Source: Colwellia sp. PAMC 21821
GTDB lineage: Bacteria > Pseudomonadota > Gammaproteobacteria > Enterobacterales > Alteromonadaceae
NCBI RefSeq assembly: GCF_002077175.1
Contig: NZ_CP014943.1
Coordinates: 1,488,001 to 1,552,000 of the forward strand
DNA: 64,000 nucleotides
Direction of reading: 5' to 3'
Part shown: positions 18,881-28,040 of the stretch, piece after piece
Layout: each line of letters starts with the position of its first letter
Numbering within the stretch: the first letter of the stretch is position 1
The notes under the pieces: generated by a model
The model's input: only the letters and a program-made list of their open reading frames with translations
Told to the model about the DNA's origin: nothing
Databases searched by the model: none
Program-made: the position numbers and the translations under genes

Positions 18881-19196
18881 TTTACCTCGTTGCACTGTGA
18901 TGCCATTCTAATGAAGTCATTGTTTATATCGACCGTTACCATAAATAACTTAGTTAATTACCCTAATTATTTATTAGACAATTATGCAAAGTTACTTTTT
19001 CATATCAAGCTAGAACGATTGCGCTGATATAACGTTAAGTAATTACAGGAAGCAAATATAATACCACTAAATGCGTATTTTTTTCGCTAACCACTGATTT
19101 GTCGATATAAAGCAGTGTTATCCACTCGGAATGTGCTTGCACTCTCTAGCATAAAATATAACAATGCTGAAGATATGAGCAGTCAAGGCGTGTTAA
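18881..19196. other. Divergent intergenic region between motX and the GGDEF gene
   Basis: 316 bp, AT-rich. It should contain promoters for both divergent genes. No consensus sigma-70, sigma-28 or sigma-54 element could be called with confidence, and no gene or repeat is seen. Confidence 0.4.
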
Positions 19197-20219
19197 ATGT
19201 CGAAAATTCATCAGTTAATTGAAAATTCAAAAGTAAACGAAAGTATTGCCCGTAAATTATTTGAAATAGAAACAGAAGTGCTGGCTTGTCAATCAAGTGA
19301 GGAACTGCTGGAACGTTTACTTGGACTAATTCAAGCTAAATTTCAATTGTCTGGTATTTCATTATTACTTGCTGAGCCTACACCGATAAGTTATTTAATT
19401 AACGGGAATTTACAATCTAACTGGCATCAAAAAAACACCTCTCAGATTTCTGCTGAAAAGTTATCTCTGCTGCACGTAGACAAAAAACCTATGTTGACCA
19501 ACCAACTTGAGCAACTGAATAATATTGTGCCGAAATCATTACTCACTGGTGCAAAATCAGCGGCATTAACGCCTTTGTCATTGGAAGGTAAGTTATTTGG
19601 CAGTTTATTATTTACCGATAAGTCATCAGCTCGATTTCATCAAGACTTAGGCACTTTTCATTTAGAACAACTTGCGGTTAAGGTCAGCCTTTGTTTATCG
19701 AATGTATTAATTCGAGAGCAACTTCAATACATGGCGCACTATGACCGTTTAACCGGTGTGGCGAATCGACGCCTGATGGAAGTTTGTATTGGTGAAGAGC
19801 TGATTCGCCAACGTCGCTATGGTGTACCCTTTTCAGTTTTATTTATTGATTGCAATAAATTTAAGGCCATAAATGACACTTACGGACATGACTGCGGCGA
19901 CAAAGTTTTGACTTATGTTGCCAGTCAATTACAAGAATTAGTGCGAGAGAATGATAAATGCTTTCGCTATGCCGGAGATGAGTTTGTTGTCGTCCTTGCC
20001 AGCCAAACGTTATTAGAAGCTGAACAAGCGAGTGACCGTTTATGTCAATTTTTTGATGATAATCCAATGCCCTATCAAGGTACTTTATTACCCGTCAGTA
20101 TTAGCTGTGGTGCCGCAGCAAGTAGTGGTAAAGAGACGATGGACGATTTATTAAAAACTGCCGACAAAAACCTTTATGTCAATAAAAAGGCAAATAACGG
20201 CATGGTATTTAAACTATAA
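19197..20219 (+). CDS. GAF-like/GGDEF diguanylate cyclase
   Basis: 340 residues. The first 165 or so form a GAF/DUF484-like sensor region with no membrane segment. The rest is a GGDEF domain with the active site AGDEF (259-263), a variant known to be active, and the inhibitory I-site RENDKCFR (RxxD at 250-253), so product feedback is expected. Substrate residues in FIDCNKFKAINDTYGHDCGDK are intact. It should make cyclic-di-GMP in the cytoplasm. An HD-GYP gene follows 80 bp downstream on the same strand, suggesting a synthesis/degradation pair. Confidence 0.9.
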   Translation: MSKIHQLIENSKVNESIARKLFEIETEVLACQSSEELLERLLGLIQAKFQLSGISLLLAEPTPISYLINGNLQSNWHQKNTSQISAEKLSLLHVDKKPMLTNQLEQLNNIVPKSLLTGAKSAALTPLSLEGKLFGSLLFTDKSSARFHQDLGTFHLEQLAVKVSLCLSNVLIREQLQYMAHYDRLTGVANRRLMEVCIGEELIRQRRYGVPFSVLFIDCNKFKAINDTYGHDCGDKVLTYVASQLQELVRENDKCFRYAGDEFVVVLASQTLLEAEQASDRLCQFFDDNPMPYQGTLLPVSISCGAAASSGKETMDDLLKTADKNLYVNKKANNGMVFKL

Positions 20220-20299
20220 AAATAATTTCATACAAAAATAAATTACCTTTTATTGTGCTGTGACTATTATTAAAGTTAACACCCCTAAAAAATTGTATT

Positions 20300-21469
20300 A
20301 TGATCATAAAAGTTAGTATTAATGATTTAAAGAAAGGGCATTTTGTTGTTGATATTGTCGAACAACATGGCACTTATAACTTAACACGTGCTGGCCATAT
20401 CAAAAGCGACGATGTTATCAGCGCCCTAAAAGCTAAAGGCGTTGAGTCGGTTTTAGTTGATACCACAAAAACCATTAGCGATGCCCTCAGTACCAACCTC
20501 CCAGAGCAGCTAGAAAAACCCGGTCCAGTGATTCTCGAAGTCACTAAAGCTAAAAAGCTTTTTAAGCAGTCAAAAAAGATTCAACAGCAAATTTTTCTTG
20601 ACGTACAACAAGGTCGTTCAATAGAACTTGGCCCTGTTGTTGAAGTTACTAAGCACATCATCACCGCGATTTTTAAAAATCCTGATGCATTAGTTTGCGT
20701 GATAAATATTCGTGATAAAAATGAATACTTATTAGAGCACTCTGTTTCAGTCTCGGTACTTATGACTGTTTTCGCCCGCTTTTTAAAAATAGATAGAGAC
20801 ATTACCCATCAACTTGCTATTGGCGCGTTTCTTCATGATGTAGGTAAGATTAAGGTACCCGATAAAATACTCAATAAAGTTGAAAAACTAACTGAGCAAG
20901 AATTCCGTATTATAAAAGAGCACGTCAACCACTCAATTGAAATTATTAAAGCGATACCTGACATTTCTCCCCTCAGTATAGAGGTTGCAGCACTACATCA
21001 TGAGCGTTTGGACGGTTCTGGCTATCCACAACAATTAAAGCAGGATAACATTTCAAACTATGGTGCCATGATTGCCATATGTGATATTTTTGACGCGCTA
21101 ACAGCAGAAAGTTGCTATAAAAAAAATTACAGCCCAATTAAAGCATTCGGTATATTAAGAGGCTTAGCTCTTGATGGTAAACTTATGCCTAGGTTGGTTG
21201 ATTTATTTATTAAATGTTTAGGGGTATACCCTGTTGGCAGTATTGTCGAGCTTAATTCAAACCGTTTAGCCATCGTAGAAAGTGGAAATTTAGACGACCC
21301 TATTAATCCAAAAGTACGTTGTTTTTATAATTTAAAATATCATCGATACATTATGGCAAAAAATATTGATTTAGCTAAAGAAGCTGACTTTATTATTCGT
21401 GGCGTTAAGGCAAAGGATTTTAATTTAGATCACAACCGAATTATCGAATTTTTATTACAGGAAGGATGA
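20300..21469 (+). CDS. HD-GYP cyclic-di-GMP phosphodiesterase
   Basis: 389 residues. An N-terminal DUF3391-type region (about 1-110) precedes the HD-GYP domain. Key residues are intact: EHSVSVSVL (His147), FLHDVGKIKVPDKIL (HD at 179-180), HVNHSIEII, and the full HHERLDGSGYP signature (233-243), followed by AICDIFDALTAE. It should hydrolyse cyclic-di-GMP to GMP via the linear dinucleotide. It probably shares regulation with the diguanylate cyclase just upstream, though each could have its own promoter in the 80-bp gap. Confidence 0.92.
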   Translation: MIIKVSINDLKKGHFVVDIVEQHGTYNLTRAGHIKSDDVISALKAKGVESVLVDTTKTISDALSTNLPEQLEKPGPVILEVTKAKKLFKQSKKIQQQIFLDVQQGRSIELGPVVEVTKHIITAIFKNPDALVCVINIRDKNEYLLEHSVSVSVLMTVFARFLKIDRDITHQLAIGAFLHDVGKIKVPDKILNKVEKLTEQEFRIIKEHVNHSIEIIKAIPDISPLSIEVAALHHERLDGSGYPQQLKQDNISNYGAMIAICDIFDALTAESCYKKNYSPIKAFGILRGLALDGKLMPRLVDLFIKCLGVYPVGSIVELNSNRLAIVESGNLDDPINPKVRCFYNLKYHRYIMAKNIDLAKEADFIIRGVKAKDFNLDHNRIIEFLLQEG

Positions 21470-21642
21470 CATAAGTCTATCGTAGGTCAGTCTAAGGTCA
21501 ATCACCGTTGAGTTCAGTTGGCAGCATATTAACCGACATAGCCGACATCATTAACTGTCTACGCCCAATGACAACACTCACTTTAAGACAACAATTAAAT
21601 TGATAATCCCAATCTGCAATTTATCATGAAATGACACTAACC

Positions 21643-21685
21643 AGATTAATTTATTGAAACGCTAGCTTGCTCAATAAATTAATCT
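21643..21685. repeat. 15-bp perfect inverted repeat between convergent genes
   Basis: AGATTAATTTATTGA (21643-21657) and its exact complement (21671-21685) flank a 13-nt loop. It lies between the 3' ends of the HD-GYP gene and the M28 peptidase gene. There is no long T run, so it may be a bidirectional transcript-end hairpin rather than a classical terminator. Confidence 0.6.
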
Positions 21686-21708
21686 ATCGGCTAATGATAT
21701 TTTAATGA

Positions 21709-23118
21709 CTACTTTCTAAAGTCTACCATCGCTTGCGCAGCAAAATAGGCATACATCGTATAAATAGCCGTATTCACTTTCAGCGCTTCTGGTTCAACTT
21801 TGTCTAAAGTGTCATTTTCAGTATGGTGATAATCGAAGTAGTTAGAGCCATCAGGTGAAAAGTTTATACTTGGCATTCCAGCATCACTTAACGCACTCAT
21901 ATCTGATTGCCCTTTCGCATTATTTTCTGGTGCTAATGCTACGCCCATTGGAGCTAAATACTGTGCTAATTCACGTACAGCATTGAGCGACTGTGCGCCC
22001 ACACCAGGAGTCATTTTGTATATGCGCCCTATACCGAAGTCCCACTCAGCACCCATAACATGAGCATTCATATCATCTTTATGTGCTATAACATATTGCT
22101 TAGCGCCCAATAAACCCACTTCTTCTGCGGCAAATAAAATAACCCGAATAGTACGTTTTGGACGTTTAGGTAGTTGCCCAATATGATGCGCTGCTGCCAT
22201 TACCATACCGATACCTAAGCCATCATCTAATGCGCCGGTACCAACATCCCAACTATCTAAGTGAGCACCTAAAGAGACAATTTCATTTGGTAACTCACTG
22301 CCAGTAAACTCACCAATAACATTGGCTGAGGTTGCGACAACTTCAGCGTTAGTTTTAGCGGTCATGTTAAGGTACATACTGACTTCTTCACCACGTTTCA
22401 GTTGATTGACCAATAAATCAGCATCAGGATTAGATAAGGCCGCTGCCGGAATTTTTTTAACCTGATCTTTATAGCGCATCACACCGGTATGAGCCGTGCG
22501 ATTATTGTCTGTACCTACTGAACGCATAATCAACGCTGAAGCGCCTTTTTGTGCAGCAACAACCGCACCGCCCACTCGAGTACCGACAGCAGGTCCATAA
22601 CCATCGCCATCAATATGGCGCTCCATTTGGTAAGAAACGAAGGCTATTTTGCCATTAAGGCTATTATCAGGTGCAGCTTTTAGGTCATCCAAAGTTTCAA
22701 AATGCGCAACCTTGGCTGTTAAACCTCCTTTAGCTGTTCCTATGCTGCCACCTAACGCTAAAATCACGACATCATGTGGATAAGGTGCAACAATACGAGC
22801 TTTTGCTTCTCCACGTAACCAATAACTGCCCGTAACTTCTTCGGTCCATACTTTATCAAAGCCTAAAGCTTTCATTTTATTTACGGCCCAAACAATCGAC
22901 TTTTTATCACCTTCTGACCCCATCAAGCGGTGACCCACTTCTGTCGTTAGCGACTCAATGAGCTGATAAGATAAATCTGATGCTAATGCGGTTGTTTTTA
23001 GCGCGTTTAATTGCGCTTGTTGGTCAGCGTTTAATTGTTGTGCTGAAGCAATAAAGCTCCCTACACTCATTAATACAGCTAAATAGGTACTGGCAATTAA
23101 TTTACTTTTTGAGATCAT
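21709..23118 (-). CDS. Secreted M28 family zinc peptidase (carboxypeptidase Q-like)
   Basis: 469 residues with an N-terminal signal peptide ending near SFIASAQ (residue 27). A PA-type insert lies in the middle (about 130-255). The co-catalytic zinc site of M28 is visible: GAHLDSWDVG (His286, Asp288), GALDDG (Asp298), AAEEVGLLG (Glu332/333) and YHHTENDTLDKV near the C-terminus. It probably works in the periplasm or outside the cell as an aminopeptidase/dipeptidase on peptide nutrients. The gene stands alone, convergent with the HD-GYP gene and preceded by 337 bp. Confidence 0.9.
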   Translation of the reverse strand: MISKSKLIASTYLAVLMSVGSFIASAQQLNADQQAQLNALKTTALASDLSYQLIESLTTEVGHRLMGSEGDKKSIVWAVNKMKALGFDKVWTEEVTGSYWLRGEAKARIVAPYPHDVVILALGGSIGTAKGGLTAKVAHFETLDDLKAAPDNSLNGKIAFVSYQMERHIDGDGYGPAVGTRVGGAVVAAQKGASALIMRSVGTDNNRTAHTGVMRYKDQVKKIPAAALSNPDADLLVNQLKRGEEVSMYLNMTAKTNAEVVATSANVIGEFTGSELPNEIVSLGAHLDSWDVGTGALDDGLGIGMVMAAAHHIGQLPKRPKRTIRVILFAAEEVGLLGAKQYVIAHKDDMNAHVMGAEWDFGIGRIYKMTPGVGAQSLNAVRELAQYLAPMGVALAPENNAKGQSDMSALSDAGMPSINFSPDGSNYFDYHHTENDTLDKVEPEALKVNTAIYTMYAYFAAQAMVDFRK

Positions 23119-23455
23119 GTTCTTCCTTAAATCAATTATTTTTCTTCATGTTGTCATTGTCGCTAAGTATCTATAAAAGGAGATTAAGTTGCAATAAATT
23201 CTCCGGTGTTAGGTAATATCGCTAATAACAAATAGTTAACAACTGTAAAGATATACTGCCCTTTAATATTCGACAAACAAACCTATAGCCTTAAAACAAT
23301 ACGGTTTTGAACATTAATCGACTTGGTATAATCAACTTCGAATTAATCTACTGGCTATTAAACTAGCTACCGATTTATTCACGCATTTTACATCAGTTTA
23401 GTCGGCGATCAAAAAAGCCGACATTATGTCGGCTTTCATTTATTCTCGATGTCGA
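23119..23455. other. Intergenic region between erpA and the M28 peptidase gene
   Basis: 337 bp. The right end holds the erpA terminator (listed separately); the left part should carry the peptidase promoter on minus. It is AT-rich, and no other gene, repeat or operator is recognised. Confidence 0.4.
23412..23437 (-). terminator. Terminator of erpA
   Basis: On minus, GCCGACAT and ATGTCGGC form an 8-bp GC-rich stem followed by six T residues, about 20 bp after the erpA stop. Confidence 0.8.
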
Positions 23456-23797
23456 TTAAATCGAAAAAGAAGATCCACAACCACAGGTTGTAGTCGCATT
23501 TGGATTATTAACCAAGAAGCGACTGCCTTCTAAGCCTTCAATATAGTCAACTTCACCGTCAACTAAATACTGTAAACTCATCGGATCAATCACCATAGTG
23601 ACGCCTTGTTTTTCTATCGTCATATCGCCGTCATTAACTTTTTCATCAAAAGTAAAACCATACGAAAAGCCAGAGCACCCACCGCCTGTAACGTAAACAC
23701 GTAATTTCAAGTCTGGGTTTTCTTCTTCCGTGATCAACGACAATACTTTAGTCGCCGCAGCGTCAGAAAATTTAATAGGTAATTCAGGATTTGACAT
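23456..23797 (-). CDS. erpA: Iron-sulfur cluster insertion protein ErpA
   Basis: 113 residues, exactly the E. coli ErpA length, from the ATG at [14 protein letters not shown]; an in-frame TTG three codons upstream is less likely. It is an A-type carrier that hands Fe-S clusters to apo-proteins such as those of the isoprenoid pathway. The three cluster cysteines are present in GGGCSGF and [15 protein letters not shown] [11 protein letters not shown] at the C-terminus, and the blocks [14 protein letters not shown] and VDPMSLQYL are diagnostic. It is followed by its own terminator. Confidence 0.97.
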   Translation of the reverse strand: MSNPELPIKFSDAAATKVLSLITEEENPDLKLRVYVTGGGCSGFSYGFTFDEKVNDGDMTIEKQGVTMVIDPMSLQYLVDGEVDYIEGLEGSRFLVNNPNATTTCGCGSSFSI

Positions 23798-23861
23798 AAA
23801 ACTCAACTTAAAACGGATTAACTAGGGCAATTATCTTAAACTTGACTGTTTTAGTCAAGTA

Positions 23862-24605
23862 TTATGGCTGACTCTGCGTAATATTATCAATACTTTTTAG
23901 CCACGGATAACTATGATCGATACGGTTATATTTTTGCCACTTACTTTTTGGCAGTATAGCAGCAACATTAATGGTTTCAGGAATAAAATTATCTGGCAAG
24001 GTTAATTCACCTGTTATAATTTTAAAGTACTGAAAACTAAAAGATAGTTCTTTTTTACCTGCCGTCGAAAGCTCAGATAAAGCAATGCTCGTTGGCTTAT
24101 TATTTAAGCTGCCGGTAAGAGAAATTTCGATATAACCTTTGGCGTAACGTTTGCGCAATAACTGTTGAACCAATACCACTTGAAAACGGTAATGCGCAGG
24201 ACTTTCAGACTTAGTTAGGCTCACACCGTCAATTACCAAGCCATTCGCTTGCTTTTCAGGTGCCATAACCTTTTCATAAAAAGCGAGCTCTTTTTTAACT
24301 TGAAAATGTTCTTGTTCAATTGATTTTAAGGTTTGCTGGCTACGCGTATTTGCCATACGTTCAACTTCAAGCTCAACTTCCAAGGTATTTATGCGCTGAG
24401 TCTTTTCACCTAATTGCTGATAGATAAAGTCTAAACGTGTTTGTTGTTGTGCTAAGGTCTGCGTTTGATAGCCATGATAAAAATTACCCAGGCGATAGCC
24501 ACAGAATAATAAAACGGCGACGATAACCAAGAGTAAAATTGCCGAACTAAATGTTCCTAAGCGCTTTACGACGGTGCTGAAATTTATTTTTGCTAACCAA
24601 TTCAT
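23862..24605 (-). CDS. DUF6776-like membrane-anchored coiled-coil protein
   Basis: 247 residues. One membrane helix (about 20-40) is followed by a coiled coil rich in Gln, Glu and Leu (about 50-115), then a beta-rich domain ending in LPDNFIPETINVAAILPKSK. This plan resembles the DUF6776 family of gammaproteobacterial proteins, found near erpA in several relatives; function is unknown. It is probably periplasmic with a cytoplasmic N-terminus. It is 56 bp upstream of erpA in the same direction, and divergent from the ClC gene 59 bp away. Confidence 0.7.
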   Translation of the reverse strand: MNWLAKINFSTVVKRLGTFSSAILLLVIVAVLLFCGYRLGNFYHGYQTQTLAQQQTRLDFIYQQLGEKTQRINTLEVELEVERMANTRSQQTLKSIEQEHFQVKKELAFYEKVMAPEKQANGLVIDGVSLTKSESPAHYRFQVVLVQQLLRKRYAKGYIEISLTGSLNNKPTSIALSELSTAGKKELSFSFQYFKIITGELTLPDNFIPETINVAAILPKSKWQKYNRIDHSYPWLKSIDNITQSQP

Positions 24606-24664
24606 TTGAAAAGTATTATGATATCCAGAATGTCTGTAAATATGTCCAATAAAAATAACTCAAT

Positions 24665-26353
24665 ATGAAGACAATAACTCAGCTAAAAAAGCGCCTTGCT
24701 CTTCCACAAACATCCTGGCAGCTATGTTTATTAGCGGCTATTGGAGGTTTTGCATCGGCGATGCTAGTTGTACTCTTCATTTTCACCATTGAAGGCGTTC
24801 AGTCATTTTTCCTGAGCGAAAAAGACGACTATAACAGCTTAACCCCTTTAAGTCGTTTCCAATTACCAATAATTGGCGCTATCGTGATTCTCTTCTTTGC
24901 TTGGCTTACCGGCTACAAATATATCCGCAGTGGAATTCCTTTTGTCTTACATCGCTTAAAAGTTGCGAATGGCGTTATGCCTTTTCGCAACACTGTCAAT
25001 CAATTCATGGGCAGTGCGGTCGCACTTATCGCAGGTTTTTCTGTAGGAAGAGAAGGCCCCGCGGTGCACTTAGGTGCTGCGTGTACAAGTTATATTGGTA
25101 ATAAATTAAACCTACCTTATAACGCTATTCGCAGTTTAAGTGCTTGTGGAATTGCCGCAGGTATTGCCGCTTGTTTCAATACCCCCATTGCCGCCGTTTT
25201 GTTCGTGATGGAAGTCATATTAAGAGAATATAAAGTCCATATTTTTATACCGGTGATGATTGCCGCTATTGTCGGGTCGATGACCACGAGTACTATTTTT
25301 GGCCCCACTCATGAGTTCGGCCACTTTACGGCTATTACTATCAACACTGATCATTATCTTGCTTTGGCTTTACTCGGCATTGTGCTGGGCTTCTTTGCCT
25401 ATATTTTTAACCGTTATTTAATCTTAGTGATCAAACACAGTGCCCCGTTTCATATCGTCTCACGAATACTCACCGCGGCTATTATAACCGGCGTCCTTGG
25501 CTATGCAGCACCTTATGCTATGGGCACAGATTTAAGTGCGATTAATTTTTCATTGCAAAACAACTTTGAGTTGCAATTACTCCTTGGCTTGTTGGTAGCA
25601 AAAGTGGTTATGACTATTTTTGCTCTCGGCCTTGGAATACCTGGCGGTATTATTGGCCCTATACTCGGTATTGGCGCTATCGCTGGTACCTGCGGCTCTG
25701 TAATTACATCTTATTTTATGACTGGCGATATATCTGCCAGTGATTTTGCTTTGATGGGCATGGCAGGTTTTATGGCTGCCACGCTAAATGCTCCGTTAGC
25801 GGCCCTGCTTTGTGTCGTTGAATTATCGGATCAAATAGAGATAATTGTCCCTGCTATGATTGTCATCACTAGTGCTTGTGTTTTTTCCGGGCAATTTTTT
25901 GGTAACCGCTCTATTTTCATTATGCAGTTGGAAGTTCAAGGGCTCCCCTATCGCCGACCACCAATAGAGAAGACTTTACAACGCATCGGGGTAATTGGCG
26001 TAATGGATGAAAACATCACGTTATTACATAAAGCCACTGATGCAACTATTACCACGGCCTTAATAAATCAAAATCCCCAAGATAACGTTATCTGCAAAAT
26101 AACGAATGCTGATAACCAAACAGAATATATTTTTTATCAGCAAAGTAAGGCAAAAATAGATGATGTGCCTACGATAGAGAAACATACGCTGATCCCACTT
26201 TCTAGCCAATCGACACTGGCTGAAGCTTATTTATTATTGGTTAAAAACAGAACGGGAGGAGTTTACATATATCAAGATAATCCCGATGAAATTATGGGTA
26301 TAATATCTTTTGACTATATTCGCTTATATTTATTGAAAGGAAATACCTATTAA
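24665..26353 (+). CDS. ClC family chloride channel/antiporter
   Basis: 562 residues with ten or more membrane helices. ClC signatures are RSGIP (88-92, for GSGIP), GREGPAVHLGA (128-138, with the gating Glu130), and GLGIPGGIIGPILGIG. The gating glutamate makes a Cl-/H+ exchanger possible. A C-terminal cytoplasmic region of about 130 residues (430-562) ends in a weak CBS-like stretch, so this is longer than E. coli ClcA and lies in the group often called ClcB or plain ClC. The stop overlaps the next gene's start as TAATG, implying coupling. Confidence 0.9.
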   Translation: MKTITQLKKRLALPQTSWQLCLLAAIGGFASAMLVVLFIFTIEGVQSFFLSEKDDYNSLTPLSRFQLPIIGAIVILFFAWLTGYKYIRSGIPFVLHRLKVANGVMPFRNTVNQFMGSAVALIAGFSVGREGPAVHLGAACTSYIGNKLNLPYNAIRSLSACGIAAGIAACFNTPIAAVLFVMEVILREYKVHIFIPVMIAAIVGSMTTSTIFGPTHEFGHFTAITINTDHYLALALLGIVLGFFAYIFNRYLILVIKHSAPFHIVSRILTAAIITGVLGYAAPYAMGTDLSAINFSLQNNFELQLLLGLLVAKVVMTIFALGLGIPGGIIGPILGIGAIAGTCGSVITSYFMTGDISASDFALMGMAGFMAATLNAPLAALLCVVELSDQIEIIVPAMIVITSACVFSGQFFGNRSIFIMQLEVQGLPYRRPPIEKTLQRIGVIGVMDENITLLHKATDATITTALINQNPQDNVICKITNADNQTEYIFYQQSKAKIDDVPTIEKHTLIPLSSQSTLAEAYLLLVKNRTGGVYIYQDNPDEIMGIISFDYIRLYLLKGNTY

Positions 26354-26784
26354 TGACTACCATCCTTTGGCTTAAAGCATTTCATGTGATTTTTATGGTG
26401 GCATGGTTTGCGGGTATTTTTTATTTACCGCGTATTTTTGTCAATCATGCAGAATCTTCTGAGCCACTTGTCCATCAACATCTCAAGGGAATGGAGCGAC
26501 GCTTACTTTATTTTGTTACCCCCTTTGCCCTTTTCACTGTGTTACTAGGTATCGCGATTATTTATCAATATGGTTATCCATGGTTTGTTGCCGCTAAATG
26601 GCTACATATTAAAATTATGTTAGTGATTTTATTGCTCTTTTACCATGGCTATTGTTTTAAGCTAGTCAAAATATTTGCCGCGGATAAAAACACCCGTTCA
26701 GGGAAGTTTTACCGAATTTTCAACGAAATACCTGTAATAATATTATTCATTGTCATTATATTAGCCTACGTAAAACCGTTCTAA
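26353..26784 (+). CDS. hemJ: HemJ-like protoporphyrinogen IX oxidase / CopD family membrane protein
   Basis: 143 residues with four predicted membrane helices. The block KAFHVIFMVAWFAGIFYLPRI, with His11 and the later KWLHIKIMLV, is typical of HemJ, the oxygen-independent protoporphyrinogen oxidase of bacteria without HemG/HemY. CopD-type proteins are distant relatives, but length and motifs favour HemJ. It is translationally coupled to the ClC gene (TAATG) and lies upstream of pyrB and hemL; the latter belongs to the same tetrapyrrole pathway, although 1.2 kb away. Confidence 0.85.
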   Translation: MTTILWLKAFHVIFMVAWFAGIFYLPRIFVNHAESSEPLVHQHLKGMERRLLYFVTPFALFTVLLGIAIIYQYGYPWFVAAKWLHIKIMLVILLLFYHGYCFKLVKIFAADKNTRSGKFYRIFNEIPVIILFIVIILAYVKPF

Positions 26785-26984
26785 TATCTTGATTTAAAAT
26801 ACGGCAACATTCTGTATTCAAATGAGAGAATACGTTCTCAGCATTCAACTTTTGTGCTATATTTCGCAGCAATTTTTCGCTGCCCATTAAAATGGCAGCT
26901 CACTATTTAATATAATGAAAATGAAAGTATCAATCTGGTGTTTCACTTGTCTTGATAATGATTTTTATAATTTAGGTATTATCT

Positions 26985-27995
26985 ATGATGAAATTTGAAG
27001 GGAACCATATATTGTCTGTATCGCAGTTTGATAGAGAGAGTATTTCCCGTATTTTAGAGATTTCAACGTTAATGGCGCCTTACGCCATGCGAAAAAAGCG
27101 CTGTCATGTCCTCGATGGGGCAATATTAAGTAATTTATTTTTTGAACCCAGCACTCGTACACGCGTTAGCTTTGGCACTGCGTTTAATTTATTGGGTGGC
27201 TTTGTCAGAGAAACTGTCGGACAAGAGAATTCTTCTTTATCAAAAGGCGAATCGTTATTTGACACCGCACGTGTAATTAGTGGGTATTCTGACGTAATTG
27301 CTATGCGCCATCCGACCATGCATTCAGTGGCTGACTTTGCTAAAGGGAGCAGCGTGCCGGTAATTAACGGCGGCGATGGTGCGAACGAACACCCAACCCA
27401 AGCGTTGCTCGACTTATTTACTATTCAGTCAGAAATGGCGCGCTACGACATGGGACTAGATGGCTTAAACATTGTGTTAATGGGCGATCTTAAACATGGT
27501 AGAACAGTACATTCCCTGTCAAAATTAATCAGTTTATACAACAACATCAAAGTCACTATGATTGCTCCAAAGGCATTACAAATGCCTGACAGCGTAGTTA
27601 GCACTTTGACCGATGCAGGTCATGAAGTGGTGATTACCGATAAAATTGAAGGCAATCTAGCCTGCGATGTTATCTATCAAACGCGGATCCAACAAGAACG
27701 GTTCGCGAGTAAAGATGAAGCTGACCTATATCGTGGTCATTTTAGTTTAAATCGTAAAATCTATCAGCAATATTGTCATGAACATACCGTAATAATGCAC
27801 CCATTACCACGCGACTCTCGTGCTGAAGCGAATGAGCTAGATATCGATTTAAATGACTTAGATAATTTAGCGATATTCCGCCAAGCGCAAAATGGAGTGC
27901 TAGTACGTATGGCTTTATTTGCCTTAAGTTTAGGCGTTGAAAGCAGACTTAGCCATTATGAAAAGCCTGTCACCTGGTACACTAATAAATACTAA
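26985..27995 (+). CDS. pyrB: Aspartate carbamoyltransferase, catalytic chain (long form)
   Basis: 336 residues, about 25 longer than E. coli PyrB. It condenses carbamoyl phosphate with aspartate, the committed step of pyrimidine synthesis. Seen are the carbamoyl-phosphate loop STRTR (56-60), the SLSKGES loop (Lys87), MRHP (107-110), HPTQ (136-139) and HPLPRD near the C-terminus. No pyrI regulatory gene is adjacent, so this may be an unregulated form; a pyrI elsewhere cannot be excluded. A 200-bp upstream gap contains a GCTGCC/GGCAGC hairpin at about 26879-26899, of unknown role. Confidence 0.92.
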   Translation: MMKFEGNHILSVSQFDRESISRILEISTLMAPYAMRKKRCHVLDGAILSNLFFEPSTRTRVSFGTAFNLLGGFVRETVGQENSSLSKGESLFDTARVISGYSDVIAMRHPTMHSVADFAKGSSVPVINGGDGANEHPTQALLDLFTIQSEMARYDMGLDGLNIVLMGDLKHGRTVHSLSKLISLYNNIKVTMIAPKALQMPDSVVSTLTDAGHEVVITDKIEGNLACDVIYQTRIQQERFASKDEADLYRGHFSLNRKIYQQYCHEHTVIMHPLPRDSRAEANELDIDLNDLDNLAIFRQAQNGVLVRMALFALSLGVESRLSHYEKPVTWYTNKY

Positions 27996-28040
27996 TTTTA
28001 ACCTCAACAGTTAGGTTATGTTAACAATGAGTAGAACATT

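Noticed and set aside
26879..26899. pyrB attenuator
   Set aside because: A GCTGCC/GGCAGC hairpin exists, but there is no U tract or leader peptide, so attenuation cannot be supported.
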